Of a stretch of 64,000 bases of DNA, positions 1 to 8,563 are shown one piece after another. Position numbers and translations under genes: made by a program. Numbering within the stretch: position 1 is the stretch's first letter; every line of letters starts with the position of its first letter. Under the pieces are notes generated by a model, which was given only the letters and a program-made list of their open reading frames with translations, was not told where the DNA came from and searched no databases. The stretch lies in contig NZ_RXWW01000091.1 of the NCBI RefSeq assembly GCF_003970495.1, positions 1 to 64,000 on the forward strand, read 5' to 3'. This DNA comes from Staphylococcus pasteuri. GTDB taxonomy: Bacteria; Bacillota; Bacilli; Staphylococcales; Staphylococcaceae.

Positions 1-1
1 C

Positions 2-127
2 ATTAAATATCAACCACCTTTATGGAATACAATGATTTTTATATCAATAATTAGTATGATTGTAAGTTTGATATTTATTAAATATTTAAAATCTATAAAG
101 AGAAAGAAGAGAAAGCATAATGTATAA
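2..127 (+). CDS. YfhO-family membrane protein, C-terminal fragment
   Basis: Only the last 41 codons are inside the window; the gene begins upstream. The reading frame open from base 2 ends with TAA at 125-127. The peptide starts with a YQPPLW motif, then has one hydrophobic segment of about 20 residues and a Lys/Arg-rich tail. This matches the end of the next gene, which has YTPPHFY, a membrane segment and a basic tail, so the two are probably tandem paralogues. The stop overlaps the next start codon by eight bases (ATG at 120), which suggests translational coupling. Family assignment rests on this similarity alone. Confidence 0.7.
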   Translation: MKYQPPLWNTMIFISIISMIVSLIFIKYLKSIKRKKRKHNV

Positions 128-2729
128 AAAGATCACTTCCAATCCTTATTCATTTCTATTATTAATTATCATTGCAAGTGCTATTTTATCACTATGCATT
201 TATCTCCCTTTCATTTATCTTTTTATTACTAAAGGAACAGTGTTTAGTGGTAATGGAGATGGATTCAGACAAATGATGCCATTTCAAATGTATTTATATG
301 AACATTTCTCTACTTTCAAAGGATTCTATGATGAATCCTTTGGTTTAGGTGGAGATTATGTAAAAGGACTTGCCTATTATTATTCAATGTCACCTCTTAT
401 GTGGATTAACTTTGGTTGGATTTGGATTTTAGAAAAAATAGGATTAGCGCACCCACACGATATCAATTTTTGGCCTGCAAACCAATTAATAATGGCGTAT
501 GTTAGAACCGTTCTTACATTTATTTGTACATTTTATTTCTTTAGATATTTAAAATTCAAACCTACTTCAGTCATCTTAGCTACAATAATGTATTGTATTT
601 CTACAGTTGTTATCTACTACAATTTTACATGGTCTTTTTATGGTAATTTATTAATTCTATTACCACTTTCTTTACTCTCTATGGAACGTTTCTTTAGAGA
701 AAAGAAAATTGGACTTTTTATATTTGCCATTGGTTTGACCCTTTTTATGAATTTTTACTTTAGTTATTATCAAGCAATCGTATTAGGATTTTATTTTATT
801 TATAGAATAATCATGACGCATCCAAAAGATATTGTGACTAGATGGCAAAAATTCTATATGCTTCTAATTGCTGTAATATTAAGTGTATTAAGCAGTATAT
901 TTGGATTGTTTACAGGACTTTCTTCATTTTTTAACAATGATAGAGCACAGAATTCTAAATTTGAAATCACTTTATTGACAGATCTTACAAACAGTAATTT
1001 TAATATTTTTGCAGATGGATTTTATATAACGATTACTTTTATAACAATTATTGCTTTATTTTCAATCAAATTATATCGTCATTATTATTTTAGATTATTT
1101 GCCATAGTGACATGGATATTATTGATTGGCTCATTATCACAATACTTTGATAGTGCATTTAATGGTTTTTCAATGCCCCAAAGACGTTGGGTTTATGCAT
1201 TAACGTTATCTTCTAGCGCATTAGTTGCATTATTAATACAGCATATTAGTGAATTATCACTTAAAAAATACTTAATAGTTGCAATACCTATTAGTTTATA
1301 TGGAATCATTTACTTTTTGGAAGCAAGTCATACTATTTATTGGATTCTGGTATCAATCATACTTATTGTCGTATTAGGTTTCATCATTAAAAAACCTATG
1401 CTTGCTAATCAATGGTGGCTCCAACTTTTATTAATATTACTCATTTTTCTACAACAATTAGCGATTGAACATGTGACTTTTAAGAAGACAATTGAGCCTT
1501 ATCAATCAACGATGAAGGATATCAATGATCCCAGCAATAGAGGTCATACTTTAAACGATAAAATACAACAAATCAAACAATCACAGTCCAATCCATTGTC
1601 TAGAATCGATTACATGTCTTTTTACGGATTAAATTCACCATTCATTTATCACTATAATGGGATTTCTTTATACTCAAGCATTTTTGATGGAGACATTTTA
1701 AAATATTATGATAAGACAATGCAAATCAATATGCCAGTAGATAAAAATAGTACTTATCGTTATCTAGGCAATCGTGCAAACTTAATGGCATTATGGGGAG
1801 TAGAAGATCGACTTAGACATCCTAACGATTTAAATATGCCTTATGGATTTAAAAAGAAAGCGTTAATTAACGATAGCGGTGATCAATGGATTCATTCACA
1901 TAACATGATGCATTATCCAGCTGCACATATTACAAATAAAATATATGATGCGAAAGATTTAAAATCTCCTTTAGATCAAGAACAAGCTATGCTTCAAGGT
2001 GTTGTATTTAATCAGAAAGACGATAAATCGAATACGTCTTTCAGTTCAAATCCAAATCTGTTATCACATACTAAACGTACGTTAGTTAATGCTAAACGAC
2101 TTTATAATAATCATATTGAAGTTACTAAAAATAATGGAGGCATTCATCTTCAATTACCTCAATTCATTTCTAAACAATATAAAGATTTATACGTTGAAAT
2201 GGATGTTGAATTATTATCACCAGATAAAAAACATACAGTAGGTGTAAATGATTACAGTCAAAACCGTAATGAGCTCACTTATAAATATCGTCGATTCGTA
2301 AGCCCAGTCACAATGCGTATTAAATCATCAGATGATTTAAATATAAAATTATCTAAAGGCAAATACCGTATTAAAGTTAAAGGTATATATGGCGAAAATT
2401 ATCAAATATTAAAACAAAGTACGCAACAATTAAAGCATGTGCATATTGATAAACAACGAAATGGTTATACAATTAAAAAAGATAAAAAAGACAGTGGTTA
2501 TTTAGTTATGCCTGTACCTTATGCTAAAGGAATGAAAGCATCTATTGATGGTCATACAGAAAAAGTTGAAAAAGCAAATGGTATCATGACAGCGATTCCT
2601 GTTAAAAAAGGACAAGAAATGATTAAACTAACTTATACACCACCTCATTTTTACTTATTAATCATTATTTCGATTATTGGTATCATCGGCAGTATAATAT
2701 TTACCAAAAAATTAAATAAAAGAAATTAA
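120..2729 (+). CDS. YfhO family multi-membrane protein
   Basis: This is an 869-residue integral membrane protein. The first hydrophobic segment is at about residues 10-38, and many more follow up to about residue 465. A long hydrophilic, presumably extracellular domain covers about 470-840, and a final membrane helix (about 843-862) is followed by a short basic tail. This is the layout of the YfhO family, GT-C-like proteins. In Bacillus subtilis YfhO works with the CsbB glycosyltransferase in GlcNAc modification of lipoteichoic acid. No csbB-like gene is visible here, so the substrate is unknown. The start overlaps the stop of the preceding paralogue by eight bases, and no independent promoter was seen. 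Confidence 0.85.
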   Translation: MYKKITSNPYSFLLLIIIASAILSLCIYLPFIYLFITKGTVFSGNGDGFRQMMPFQMYLYEHFSTFKGFYDESFGLGGDYVKGLAYYYSMSPLMWINFGWIWILEKIGLAHPHDINFWPANQLIMAYVRTVLTFICTFYFFRYLKFKPTSVILATIMYCISTVVIYYNFTWSFYGNLLILLPLSLLSMERFFREKKIGLFIFAIGLTLFMNFYFSYYQAIVLGFYFIYRIIMTHPKDIVTRWQKFYMLLIAVILSVLSSIFGLFTGLSSFFNNDRAQNSKFEITLLTDLTNSNFNIFADGFYITITFITIIALFSIKLYRHYYFRLFAIVTWILLIGSLSQYFDSAFNGFSMPQRRWVYALTLSSSALVALLIQHISELSLKKYLIVAIPISLYGIIYFLEASHTIYWILVSIILIVVLGFIIKKPMLANQWWLQLLLILLIFLQQLAIEHVTFKKTIEPYQSTMKDINDPSNRGHTLNDKIQQIKQSQSNPLSRIDYMSFYGLNSPFIYHYNGISLYSSIFDGDILKYYDKTMQINMPVDKNSTYRYLGNRANLMALWGVEDRLRHPNDLNMPYGFKKKALINDSGDQWIHSHNMMHYPAAHITNKIYDAKDLKSPLDQEQAMLQGVVFNQKDDKSNTSFSSNPNLLSHTKRTLVNAKRLYNNHIEVTKNNGGIHLQLPQFISKQYKDLYVEMDVELLSPDKKHTVGVNDYSQNRNELTYKYRRFVSPVTMRIKSSDDLNIKLSKGKYRIKVKGIYGENYQILKQSTQQLKHVHIDKQRNGYTIKKDKKDSGYLVMPVPYAKGMKASIDGHTEKVEKANGIMTAIPVKKGQEMIKLTYTPPHFYLLIIISIIGIIGSIIFTKKLNKRN

Positions 2730-2737
2730 AAAAGTAT

Positions 2738-2770
2738 GAGTCTTATCAAATGTTTAAGTTGATAGGACTC
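2738..2770. terminator. Hairpin between yfhO and rplS, probable terminator
   Basis: A 12-base stem with one wobble pair (2738-2749 with 2759-2770) encloses a nine-base loop. Read on the minus strand it is followed closely by a run of six T; read on the plus strand the T run is weak. It may back up the stronger hairpin at 2842-2887. Confidence 0.5.
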
Positions 2771-2841
2771 ACACTTTCTGTATAGATTTTTAATAACATT
2801 AAAGGATTTGTATTCACAAACGAATATATACCCATTCATAC

Positions 2842-2887
2842 AAAAAGCCATTAAGCTATCATATTAAGATAACTTAATGGCTTTTCT
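2842..2887. terminator. Bidirectional terminator between convergent yfhO and rplS
   Basis: A long stem (AAAAGCCATTAAG pairing with CTTAATGGCTTTT) carries T tracts on both strands. It lies between convergent yfhO and rplS and can stop transcription from both sides. Confidence 0.85.
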
Positions 2888-2929
2888 AAAGTATAGTCTT
2901 CATACGTAACTACGTTATTAGTATGCTGA

Positions 2930-3280
2930 TTAACGAATTTCTTGGATTCTAGCAGCTTTACCACGTAAATGACGTAAGTAGTATAATTTAGCACGACGTA
3001 CTTTACCGCGACGTTTAACTTCGATTTTTTCGATTTTTGGAGTGTGTAATGGGAATGTACGTTCCATACCTACACCTGAAGAAATTTTACGAACTGTGAA
3101 AGTTTCTGAAATTCCTCCACCACGGCGTTTGATTACAACACCTTCGAATACTTGGATACGTTCACGTGAACCTTCAATGATACGAACGTGTACACGTAAA
3201 GTGTCACCAGGACGGAATGAAGGTAAATCTGTACGTAATTGTGATTTAGTTACTGCTTCGATTAACTTATGATTACTCAT
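2930..3280 (-). CDS. rplS: 50S ribosomal protein L19
   Basis: This 116-residue protein is full length for bL19, which sits at the 30S-50S interface. The family core is visible: [16 protein letters not shown] near residues 22-37, [13 protein letters not shown], the [10 protein letters not shown] segment, and a basic C-terminus rich in [13 protein letters not shown]. The start has an AGGAGAG site nine bases upstream. It is the last gene of the rpsP-rimM-trmD-rplS ribosome maturation cluster. A candidate structured leader separates it from trmD, and two hairpins follow it. Confidence 0.98.
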   Translation of the reverse strand: MSNHKLIEAVTKSQLRTDLPSFRPGDTLRVHVRIIEGSRERIQVFEGVVIKRRGGGISETFTVRKISSGVGMERTFPLHTPKIEKIEVKRRGKVRRAKLYYLRHLRGKAARIQEIR

Positions 3281-3284
3281 TATA

Positions 3285-3345
3285 AATTCTCTCCTTCAAC
3301 CTATGTTCTTGCCTAGACAAATGTATAGCAGCGGATCATAGTGAT
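3285..3345 (-). promoter_or_regulatory. Candidate L19 leader RNA upstream of rplS
   Basis: In the trmD-rplS gap the minus-strand RNA has a closing helix CTATG/CATAG (3337-3341 with 3301-3305) around a conserved-looking GATCCGCTGCT core and a GCAAGAAC segment, directly before the rplS ribosome binding site. Firmicutes carry an L19 leader at this position that is thought to let L19 control its own translation. Assignment is by position and overall appearance; no covariance model was run. Confidence 0.5.
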
Positions 3346-3385
3346 TTTTAGTGCTTTTTCACACTTAAATTATGTTAGCACAACG

Positions 3386-4123
3386 TTAGTCGTTTTTCAA
3401 TTGGTTTTTATATGTTTGTATGATTTTTTTATCTTTATCAGTCAAATCATATTGTTTTAATAAATCTGGTCGTTTATTTAATGTACGAATAATTTTCTGT
3501 TCATGACGCCACTCATCAATATGTGCGTGATTACCTGATAATAACACATCTGGTACTTTTAAACCTTTAAATTCTCGTGGTCTTGTATATTGTGGAAATT
3601 CCAATAAGCCATCTGAGAATGAATCATCTTGATGTGATTGTTCATTACCTAATACACCAGGAATGAGTCTAACAATGGCATCTGTCATCGTCATTGCAGG
3701 TAATTCCCCACCTGTTAATACATAATCACCCATAGATATTTCATCAGTGACTAAATGTTCCCTAATACGTTCGTCATATCCCTCATAGTGGCCACAGATA
3801 AACACAATGTGCTCTGCTTCACTTAATTCTTGTGCAATTGCTTGGCTAAATGGACGTCCTTGAGGACACATTAAAATAACTCGAGTATTATCTGTTCTGT
3901 TTAAGTCTTCCATTGCATTAAACACTGGCTCAGGCTTTAAGACCATACCTTGTCCACCACCAAAGGGATAATCATCAACTTGATTGTGTTTATTGATAGA
4001 ATAGTCTCTAAAATTAATAGTATTCACTTCAATAATATTTTTGTCTTGAGCTCTTTTTAGTATCGAATGGTTAAGCACGCCATCAAACATCTCTGGAAAA
4101 AGTGTTAAATAATCAATTTTCAT
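3386..4123 (-). CDS. trmD: tRNA (guanine-N1)-methyltransferase
   Basis: TrmD makes m1G37 in tRNAs that read CNN, CGG and related codons, preventing +1 frameshifting, using S-adenosylmethionine. The 245-residue protein opens with the family sequence [13 protein letters not shown] and has the trefoil-knot AdoMet site around [13 protein letters not shown] (about residues 131-143), preceded by [11 protein letters not shown]. Its ATG shares one base with the rimM stop (TAATG), so translation is probably coupled. Length and order (rimM-trmD-rplS) are normal for staphylococci. Confidence 0.98.
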   Translation of the reverse strand: MKIDYLTLFPEMFDGVLNHSILKRAQDKNIIEVNTINFRDYSINKHNQVDDYPFGGGQGMVLKPEPVFNAMEDLNRTDNTRVILMCPQGRPFSQAIAQELSEAEHIVFICGHYEGYDERIREHLVTDEISMGDYVLTGGELPAMTMTDAIVRLIPGVLGNEQSHQDDSFSDGLLEFPQYTRPREFKGLKVPDVLLSGNHAHIDEWRHEQKIIRTLNKRPDLLKQYDLTDKDKKIIQTYKNQLKND

Positions 4124-4626
4124 TAATCTAACAATCCTTCCATTGGCGTGATAATCACTTTTTTACCTTCAACATCTACTTCTTTAACTACATCTGCAAT
4201 ATAAGGAATTAAATATTCTTTATCTCCTTTTACAACCCAGACATCGTTAGCTCCAGTTTCAAAAATACTTGTAATTCTACCAATAGGTTGTTCATTATCA
4301 TCAAAGACAGTACAACCTATAATATCAGAATAATAAAATTCATTTTCTTCTAATTCTATTTCTTCATGGTCTCTTTCTTGGTAAAGCGTAGCACCTTTTA
4401 AATATTCGATATCATTGATATTATCAATGCCTTCAAATTTCAACATATGAAATCCTTTATGTACACGATATGATGTTATAGTTAAATCTTTTTCAGTTTG
4501 ATTTAATTTAGCTGTTAACACTTCTCCTGGTTGAAAACGAGTATCTGTAAAATCAGAATTAGATTTTACTTTCACTTCTCCTTTAATTCCATGAGTATTA
4601 ACGATTTGTCCTACTTCTACTTCCAT
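4123..4626 (-). CDS. rimM: 16S rRNA processing protein RimM
   Basis: RimM is a 30S assembly factor that helps mature the head of the small subunit and binds S19. The 167 residues form the usual two parts: an N-terminal barrel with [16 protein letters not shown] (about 5-20), and a C-terminal PRC-barrel-like domain with GANDVWVV and IPYI. The start is preceded by an AAGGAGG site. It follows rpsP, but an intrinsic terminator lies between the two genes, so its expression may be lower than that of rpsP. Confidence 0.97.
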   Translation of the reverse strand: MEVEVGQIVNTHGIKGEVKVKSNSDFTDTRFQPGEVLTAKLNQTEKDLTITSYRVHKGFHMLKFEGIDNINDIEYLKGATLYQERDHEEIELEENEFYYSDIIGCTVFDDNEQPIGRITSIFETGANDVWVVKGDKEYLIPYIADVVKEVDVEGKKVIITPMEGLLD

Positions 4627-4730
4627 TAATACTAACCTCCTTATATTGCAAGTTTATTTCATAATATCACTTTACCATTGATTAAAGTTATTAGTTATTG
4701 ATTTGTTATAAGTAAGACATTGATATAAAT

Positions 4731-4755
4731 AAAAAAGGCACCAAATAATGGCGCC
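4731..4755 (-). terminator. Intrinsic terminator between rpsP and rimM
   Basis: On the minus strand a short GC-rich stem (GGCGCC with GGTGCC, seven-base loop) is followed by six T. It sits downstream of rpsP inside the cluster, so it probably stops part of the transcription before rimM-trmD-rplS. Confidence 0.75.
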
Positions 4756-4792
4756 CTAACTAAATTGATAGATTAGTCAATAATGACTAGAA

Positions 4793-5068
4793 TTATTTAG
4801 TGTGTTTTTGGTCATCAAATTTTTTCAAAATACCTTCTCTTGATAAGATATTGTGAACTGTATCTGTTGGTTTAGCACCGTCTTTTAACCATTTTAATGC
4901 TAATTCTTCGTCAATTTTCACTTCTGGAGCATTAACGTGTGCTGGGTTGTAAGTACCGATTTGTTCGATGATACGACCATCACGTGGTGAACGTGCATCT
5001 GCAACTACGATACGATAGAATGGGTTTCTTTTAGAACCTAAACGAGTTAAACGAATTTTAACTGCCAT
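4793..5068 (-). CDS. rpsP: 30S ribosomal protein S16
   Basis: This bS16 protein has 91 residues from the start [11 protein letters not shown]. The frame is open upstream to 5095, but the ATG at 5068 has an AAAGGAG site eight bases before it and gives the family's normal N-terminus. Typical motifs are [20 protein letters not shown] and the C-terminal GAKPTDTV. S16 binds 16S rRNA early in 30S assembly. A good promoter lies at 5118-5146, and a terminator follows the gene. Confidence 0.98.
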   Translation of the reverse strand: MAVKIRLTRLGSKRNPFYRIVVADARSPRDGRIIEQIGTYNPAHVNAPEVKIDEELALKWLKDGAKPTDTVHNILSREGILKKFDDQKHTK

Positions 5069-5117
5069 TATAAAACTCTCCTTTGAACATTTCAATTTTT
5101 ATTTTCTACAAGAATAA

Positions 5118-5146
5118 ATAATAACAGGTATATAAAACTTTGTAAA
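5118..5146 (-). promoter_or_regulatory. Sigma-A promoter for rpsP
   Basis: On the minus strand TTTACA (5141-5146) and TATTAT (5118-5123) are separated by 17 bases, about 50 bases before the rpsP start. It lies immediately beside the hairpin repeat at 5160-5227, so that repeat is just upstream of the -35 box. Confidence 0.7.
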
Positions 5147-5159
5147 GACATTTTTCTTT

Positions 5160-5227
5160 ACCAAATCTAAATTCATGAAATGAATTGTAGATTTGGTTAT
5201 GCATTAGCTTTAGCTAAGGCGTTCCTC
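5160..5227. repeat. Nested-hairpin repeat, copy 1
   Basis: The outer stem ACCAAATCTA pairs with TAGATTTGGT (5160-5169 with 5188-5197). Inside it is a second hairpin, AATTCAT-GAA-ATGAATT. The tail TATGCATTAGCTTTAGCT is followed by AAGGCGTTCCT and contains its own small hairpin (TTAGC-TTTA-GCTAA). The same design with a different stem sequence occurs at 13431-13491 and 13582-13645. It lies in the 541-base gap between rpsP and ffh, which holds only repeats, the rpsP promoter and the ffh terminator. Confidence 0.75.
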
Positions 5228-5364
5228 TTCGTTACTTTTTTCTGAAAGAAAATTAGTGTTGGTTATGGTAGTGGGAAAGTTAAAGTTTAATTTACAAGGG
5301 ACATCAATAAACAAAATCATGTGTATTAAACAGCTTACTAAATTTTAAATAATTACAACTTTAA

Positions 5365-5392
5365 CGTCGTCCCACCCCGGCAAGGTTGACTA
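5365..5392. repeat. STAR-like core fragment
   Basis: CGTCGTCCCACCCC followed by GGCAAGGTTGACTA. The first part resembles the edge of the GC-rich intergenic repeats (STAR-like) known from staphylococci. The second part is shared with the STAR-like core at 13502-13579. It stands out as a GC-rich patch in very AT-rich DNA. The match is partial and was judged by eye. Confidence 0.5.
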
Positions 5393-5428
5393 GTATAGAA
5401 AAAAGCTTAAAAAGCGCATTTTCTATAC
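5393..5428. repeat. Nested-hairpin module after STAR-like core
   Basis: A perfect ten-base stem (GTATAGAAAA with TTTTCTATAC) encloses a small GCTT-AAA-AAGC hairpin. It begins directly after GGTTGACTA, as does the hairpin at 13582 in the second locus. The conserved tail found in the other copies is not present here. Confidence 0.6.
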
Positions 5429-5491
5429 AGACAACTACTGCCAATATAAGATTTTATCCCTTTATATCAATATATTTCAAACATATCTGTT

Positions 5492-5559
5492 CTAAATTCA
5501 TGAAATGAATTGTCATAAATAGGTTCCTAATCGTACATACGATTAGGTAAGGCATTCCT
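5492..5559. repeat. Degenerate hairpin repeat, fourth copy
   Basis: The inner hairpin AATTCATGAAATGAATT is identical to that in the copy at 5160. It is followed by a perfect ten-base stem hairpin (CCTAATCGTA-CA-TACGATTAGG, 5526-5547) and the tail TAAGGCATTCCT, close to AAGGCGTTCCT elsewhere. No outer stem could be drawn around the first hairpin, so this copy looks rearranged. Confidence 0.5.
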
Positions 5560-5565
5560 CATACA

Positions 5566-5599
5566 TAAAAAATTCCAACAGACTGAAATCTGTTGGAAT
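5566..5599 (-). terminator. Terminator downstream of ffh
   Basis: A perfect eleven-base stem (5572-5582 with 5589-5599) with a six-base loop is followed by a T run on the minus strand, directly after the ffh stop. It ends the smc-ftsY-ylxM-ffh transcript before rpsP. Confidence 0.9.
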
Positions 5600-5609
5600 A
5601 TATAAAATA

Positions 5610-6977
5610 TTATAAAGGTAAATTCATGCCTTTTAGCATATTTTGCATTTGATTACGTTTTGCTTTTTTACCTTTACCGCCACCAGTAAATTGTTTCATC
5701 ATTTTCTTCATGTCGTTAAATTGTTTCATTAAACGATTCACTTCTTGTAATGAACGTCCTGAACCTTTAGCAATACGCTTTTTACGTGATACATTTAACA
5801 TTGCTGGATTTTCTCTTTCACTAGGTGTCATTGATTGGATAATCGCTTTAATATGGTCGATTTGTTTATCACTCATATTAAGTTGATCTAATCCTTTCAT
5901 CTTGTTCATACCAGGAATCATTTTCATTATGTCATCCAATGGTCCAAGATTTTTAACTTGATCAAGTTGCTCTAAGAAGTCATCCAATGTAAATGATGAA
6001 TCTCGCATTTTTTTCTCTAAATCTTTAGCTTTTGTTTCATCAACATCTTGTTGTGCTTTCTCAATTAAGCTTAGTACATCACCCATACCTAAAATACGAG
6101 ATGCCATACGTTCTGGATGGAATAGTTCTAAACCATCTAGTTTCTCACTCATACCTACAAATTTAATTGGTTTTTGAGTAACGGAACGAATTGATAGCGC
6201 AGCACCACCACGAGTGTCCCCGTCTAATTTAGTTAATGTAACACCAGTTACATCTAATTGGTCATCAAATGATTGAGCTACATTAACAGCATCTTGACCG
6301 GTCATGGCATCAACCACTAACATAATTTCATTAGGTTTCGCTATTTCTTTAACTTCTTGAAGTTCATTCATCAATGCTTCATCGATGTGTAAACGACCTG
6401 CTGTATCAATAATAACAAAATCTAAATGTTCTTCTTTAGCGTGTGCCAATGCATTTTGAACAATTTGTTGAGGTTTAACTTGGTCACCTTCACTATAAAC
6501 AGGTACATCTAATTGTTTACCTACTGTTTGTAATTGGTCAATGGCAGCTGGTCTGTAAATATCTCCAGCAACTAACATTGGTTTTTTATTATATTTTTTA
6601 CGCATTAAAAGCGCTAATTTACCGGCAGTTGTTGTTTTACCTGCACCTTGTAAACCTACCATCATGACAACAGTTGGTGGTTTATTAGCCATTTTGATAG
6701 ATGAATTTTCGCCACCCATTAAATTAGTCAATTCATCTTGAACAATTTTAATGACTTGTTGTCCAGGTGTTAATGACTGCATTACATCTGAACCTAAAGC
6801 ACGTTCTGAAACAGTTTTGACGAAATCTTTAACAACTTTAAAGTTAACGTCGGCTTCTAATAATGCAAGACGCACTTCTCGCATCATTGCTTTAATATCC
6901 GCTTCGGTAACTTTACCTTTACCACGCATTCTTTGCATTGATGCTTGTAAGCGATCCGACAATCCTTCAAATGCCAT
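5610..6977 (-). CDS. ffh: Signal recognition particle protein Ffh (SRP54)
   Basis: Ffh is the GTPase of the signal recognition particle; it binds 4.5S/scRNA and signal peptides and hands ribosomes to FtsY at the membrane. The 455 residues show an N domain, a G domain with the P-loop GLQGAGKTTTAGKL (about 108-121), DTAGRLHID and TKLDGDTRGG, and a methionine-rich M domain after about residue 300 ending in a GGGKGKKAKRNQMQNM tail. The start follows a GAGGAGGGAATA site. It lies 19 bases after ylxM, a fixed partner. Confidence 0.98.
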   Translation of the reverse strand: MAFEGLSDRLQASMQRMRGKGKVTEADIKAMMREVRLALLEADVNFKVVKDFVKTVSERALGSDVMQSLTPGQQVIKIVQDELTNLMGGENSSIKMANKPPTVVMMVGLQGAGKTTTAGKLALLMRKKYNKKPMLVAGDIYRPAAIDQLQTVGKQLDVPVYSEGDQVKPQQIVQNALAHAKEEHLDFVIIDTAGRLHIDEALMNELQEVKEIAKPNEIMLVVDAMTGQDAVNVAQSFDDQLDVTGVTLTKLDGDTRGGAALSIRSVTQKPIKFVGMSEKLDGLELFHPERMASRILGMGDVLSLIEKAQQDVDETKAKDLEKKMRDSSFTLDDFLEQLDQVKNLGPLDDIMKMIPGMNKMKGLDQLNMSDKQIDHIKAIIQSMTPSERENPAMLNVSRKKRIAKGSGRSLQEVNRLMKQFNDMKKMMKQFTGGGKGKKAKRNQMQNMLKGMNLPL

Positions 6978-6996
6978 AATTATTCCCTCCTCATCG

Positions 6997-7329
6997 TTAT
7001 TCTAATTCTTCTAATTGATCTATATATTGCTTTAATAATTCTGGTTTATCAAGAGATTGTTTCATTTGATTATAAATATCTCGTCGTTGTTCAAACCTTT
7101 TGTATAATCCTAATTTAGCTTCATAATCTTCAACTAAATCGCCAGTTCTTCTTATATTATCATAAACTGCCTGTCTACTCACTTTAAAAGTATCAGCAAT
7201 TTCACTTAAAGCATAATCTTGTAAATAAAATAATTCTAGATAATTTCGTTGTTTATCAGTCAAAAGTGACTGATAAAAGTCGAAGAGATAATTCATACGT
7301 AACGTTTTAACTAAATCATTTTGGCTCAT
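6997..7329 (-). CDS. ylxM: YlxM/p13-family DNA-binding-like protein
   Basis: This 110-residue protein starts at [12 protein letters not shown]; the frame is open further upstream into ftsY, but this ATG gives the family's usual length. A helix-turn-helix of the sigma-70 region 4 type is visible around [19 protein letters not shown] (about residues 42-60). YlxM/p13 proteins always accompany ffh or ftsY; in streptococci the protein modulates SRP GTPase activity. It overlaps the ftsY end by 14 bases, so coupling with ftsY is likely. Whether it binds DNA is not shown. Confidence 0.93.
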   Translation of the reverse strand: MSQNDLVKTLRMNYLFDFYQSLLTDKQRNYLELFYLQDYALSEIADTFKVSRQAVYDNIRRTGDLVEDYEAKLGLYKRFEQRRDIYNQMKQSLDKPELLKQYIDQLEELE

Positions 7330-8563
7330 TATTATTTTCCTCATGATTATCAGCTGAAACGTCACTACTTTCTTCTGGAATTTCTTCATTTTGTTCAATC
7401 ATATCTGCAAATAAACCATAAACATAACTTTCGGGATTAAATGGTTGCAAGTCGTCTAATTTTTCACCTAAACCTACATATTTAACTGGTATTTTAAGTT
7501 CATTTCTAATAGCTAACACAATACCACCTTTAGCTGTACCATCTAATTTAGTTAATACGATACCTGAAACATCTGTTACCTCTTTAAATGTACGAGCTTG
7601 TGATAATGCATTTTGTCCAGTTGTGGCATCTAAACAAAGTAATGCTTCATGTGGCGCGTCTGGAACGGCTCTACCAATAACACGTTTAACTTTTTCAAGT
7701 TCTTGCATTAGGTTAGATTTATTTTGTAAACGTCCTGCTGTGTCACATATTAAAATGTCTACTTGTTTATGTTTAGCAGCATTAATTGCATCATACATTA
7801 CAGCTGCAGGATCTGAACCTTCACTTTGGCTAATCACTTCTACACCAACACGTTCGCCCCAAACTTTTAATTGTTCAATAGCGCCCGCTCTAAAAGTATC
7901 ACCTGCTGCAAGCATTACTTTTTTACCTTCCATTTTATAACGATATGCTAATTTACCGATTGTTGTTGTTTTACCTACACCATTAACACCAACCATTAAA
8001 ATAACATTTAAACGTCCATCTTCTAAATTCATCACTTCAGATTTATCATCTTCTTGGTGATAAATTTCAACAATTTTTTCTACGATAACTTCTCGTAAAT
8101 CTTCTGTCTCTTGAATGTTACGACGTTGTGCTTCAACACGTAATTCTTCAGTAAGTTGCATTACCGTATTAAAACCAACATCAGCTGTAATTAACATTTC
8201 TTCTAATGCTTCAAAGAATTCTTCATCAACTTTTCTATAACGCGCTATTAAGTTATTTAACTGTTCTTGGAAATTTTCACGAGATTTTTCTAATCCAGCT
8301 TTAAATTTCGCTCCGATTTTTTGTGCTTCTATTTCTTCAAAATCTTCAATTGAAATTAATCCATCTTCATCAAAGTCAGCTTCACTTAACTTTTTAGGTT
8401 TCTTTTTAGGTTTTTCTTCTTCAATTTCATTTTGTAACCCTTGTTGTGAATCGTCAGTCTTTTTCGAAGACTCATCAATTTCTTCCTCATTGGATAATTC
8501 TTTTTCTATATCTTTTTCACTCGATCCTGAAAATTTATCTTTTAAGCGTTTAAAAAAGCTCAT
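7316..8563 (-). CDS. ftsY: SRP receptor FtsY
   Basis: FtsY is the membrane-associated GTPase that receives SRP-ribosome complexes. It has 415 residues: a charged, acidic N-terminal A region (about 1-95, rich in Glu/Lys), then an N domain and a G domain with the P-loop [26 protein letters not shown] and [10 protein letters not shown]. An acidic tail ends the protein. Its ATG overlaps the smc stop (ATGA), so the two are coupled. The variable A region and the conserved NG domain are normal for the family. Confidence 0.97.
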   Translation of the reverse strand: MSFFKRLKDKFSGSSEKDIEKELSNEEEIDESSKKTDDSQQGLQNEIEEEKPKKKPKKLSEADFDEDGLISIEDFEEIEAQKIGAKFKAGLEKSRENFQEQLNNLIARYRKVDEEFFEALEEMLITADVGFNTVMQLTEELRVEAQRRNIQETEDLREVIVEKIVEIYHQEDDKSEVMNLEDGRLNVILMVGVNGVGKTTTIGKLAYRYKMEGKKVMLAAGDTFRAGAIEQLKVWGERVGVEVISQSEGSDPAAVMYDAINAAKHKQVDILICDTAGRLQNKSNLMQELEKVKRVIGRAVPDAPHEALLCLDATTGQNALSQARTFKEVTDVSGIVLTKLDGTAKGGIVLAIRNELKIPVKYVGLGEKLDDLQPFNPESYVYGLFADMIEQNEEIPEESSDVSADNHEENNNEPK

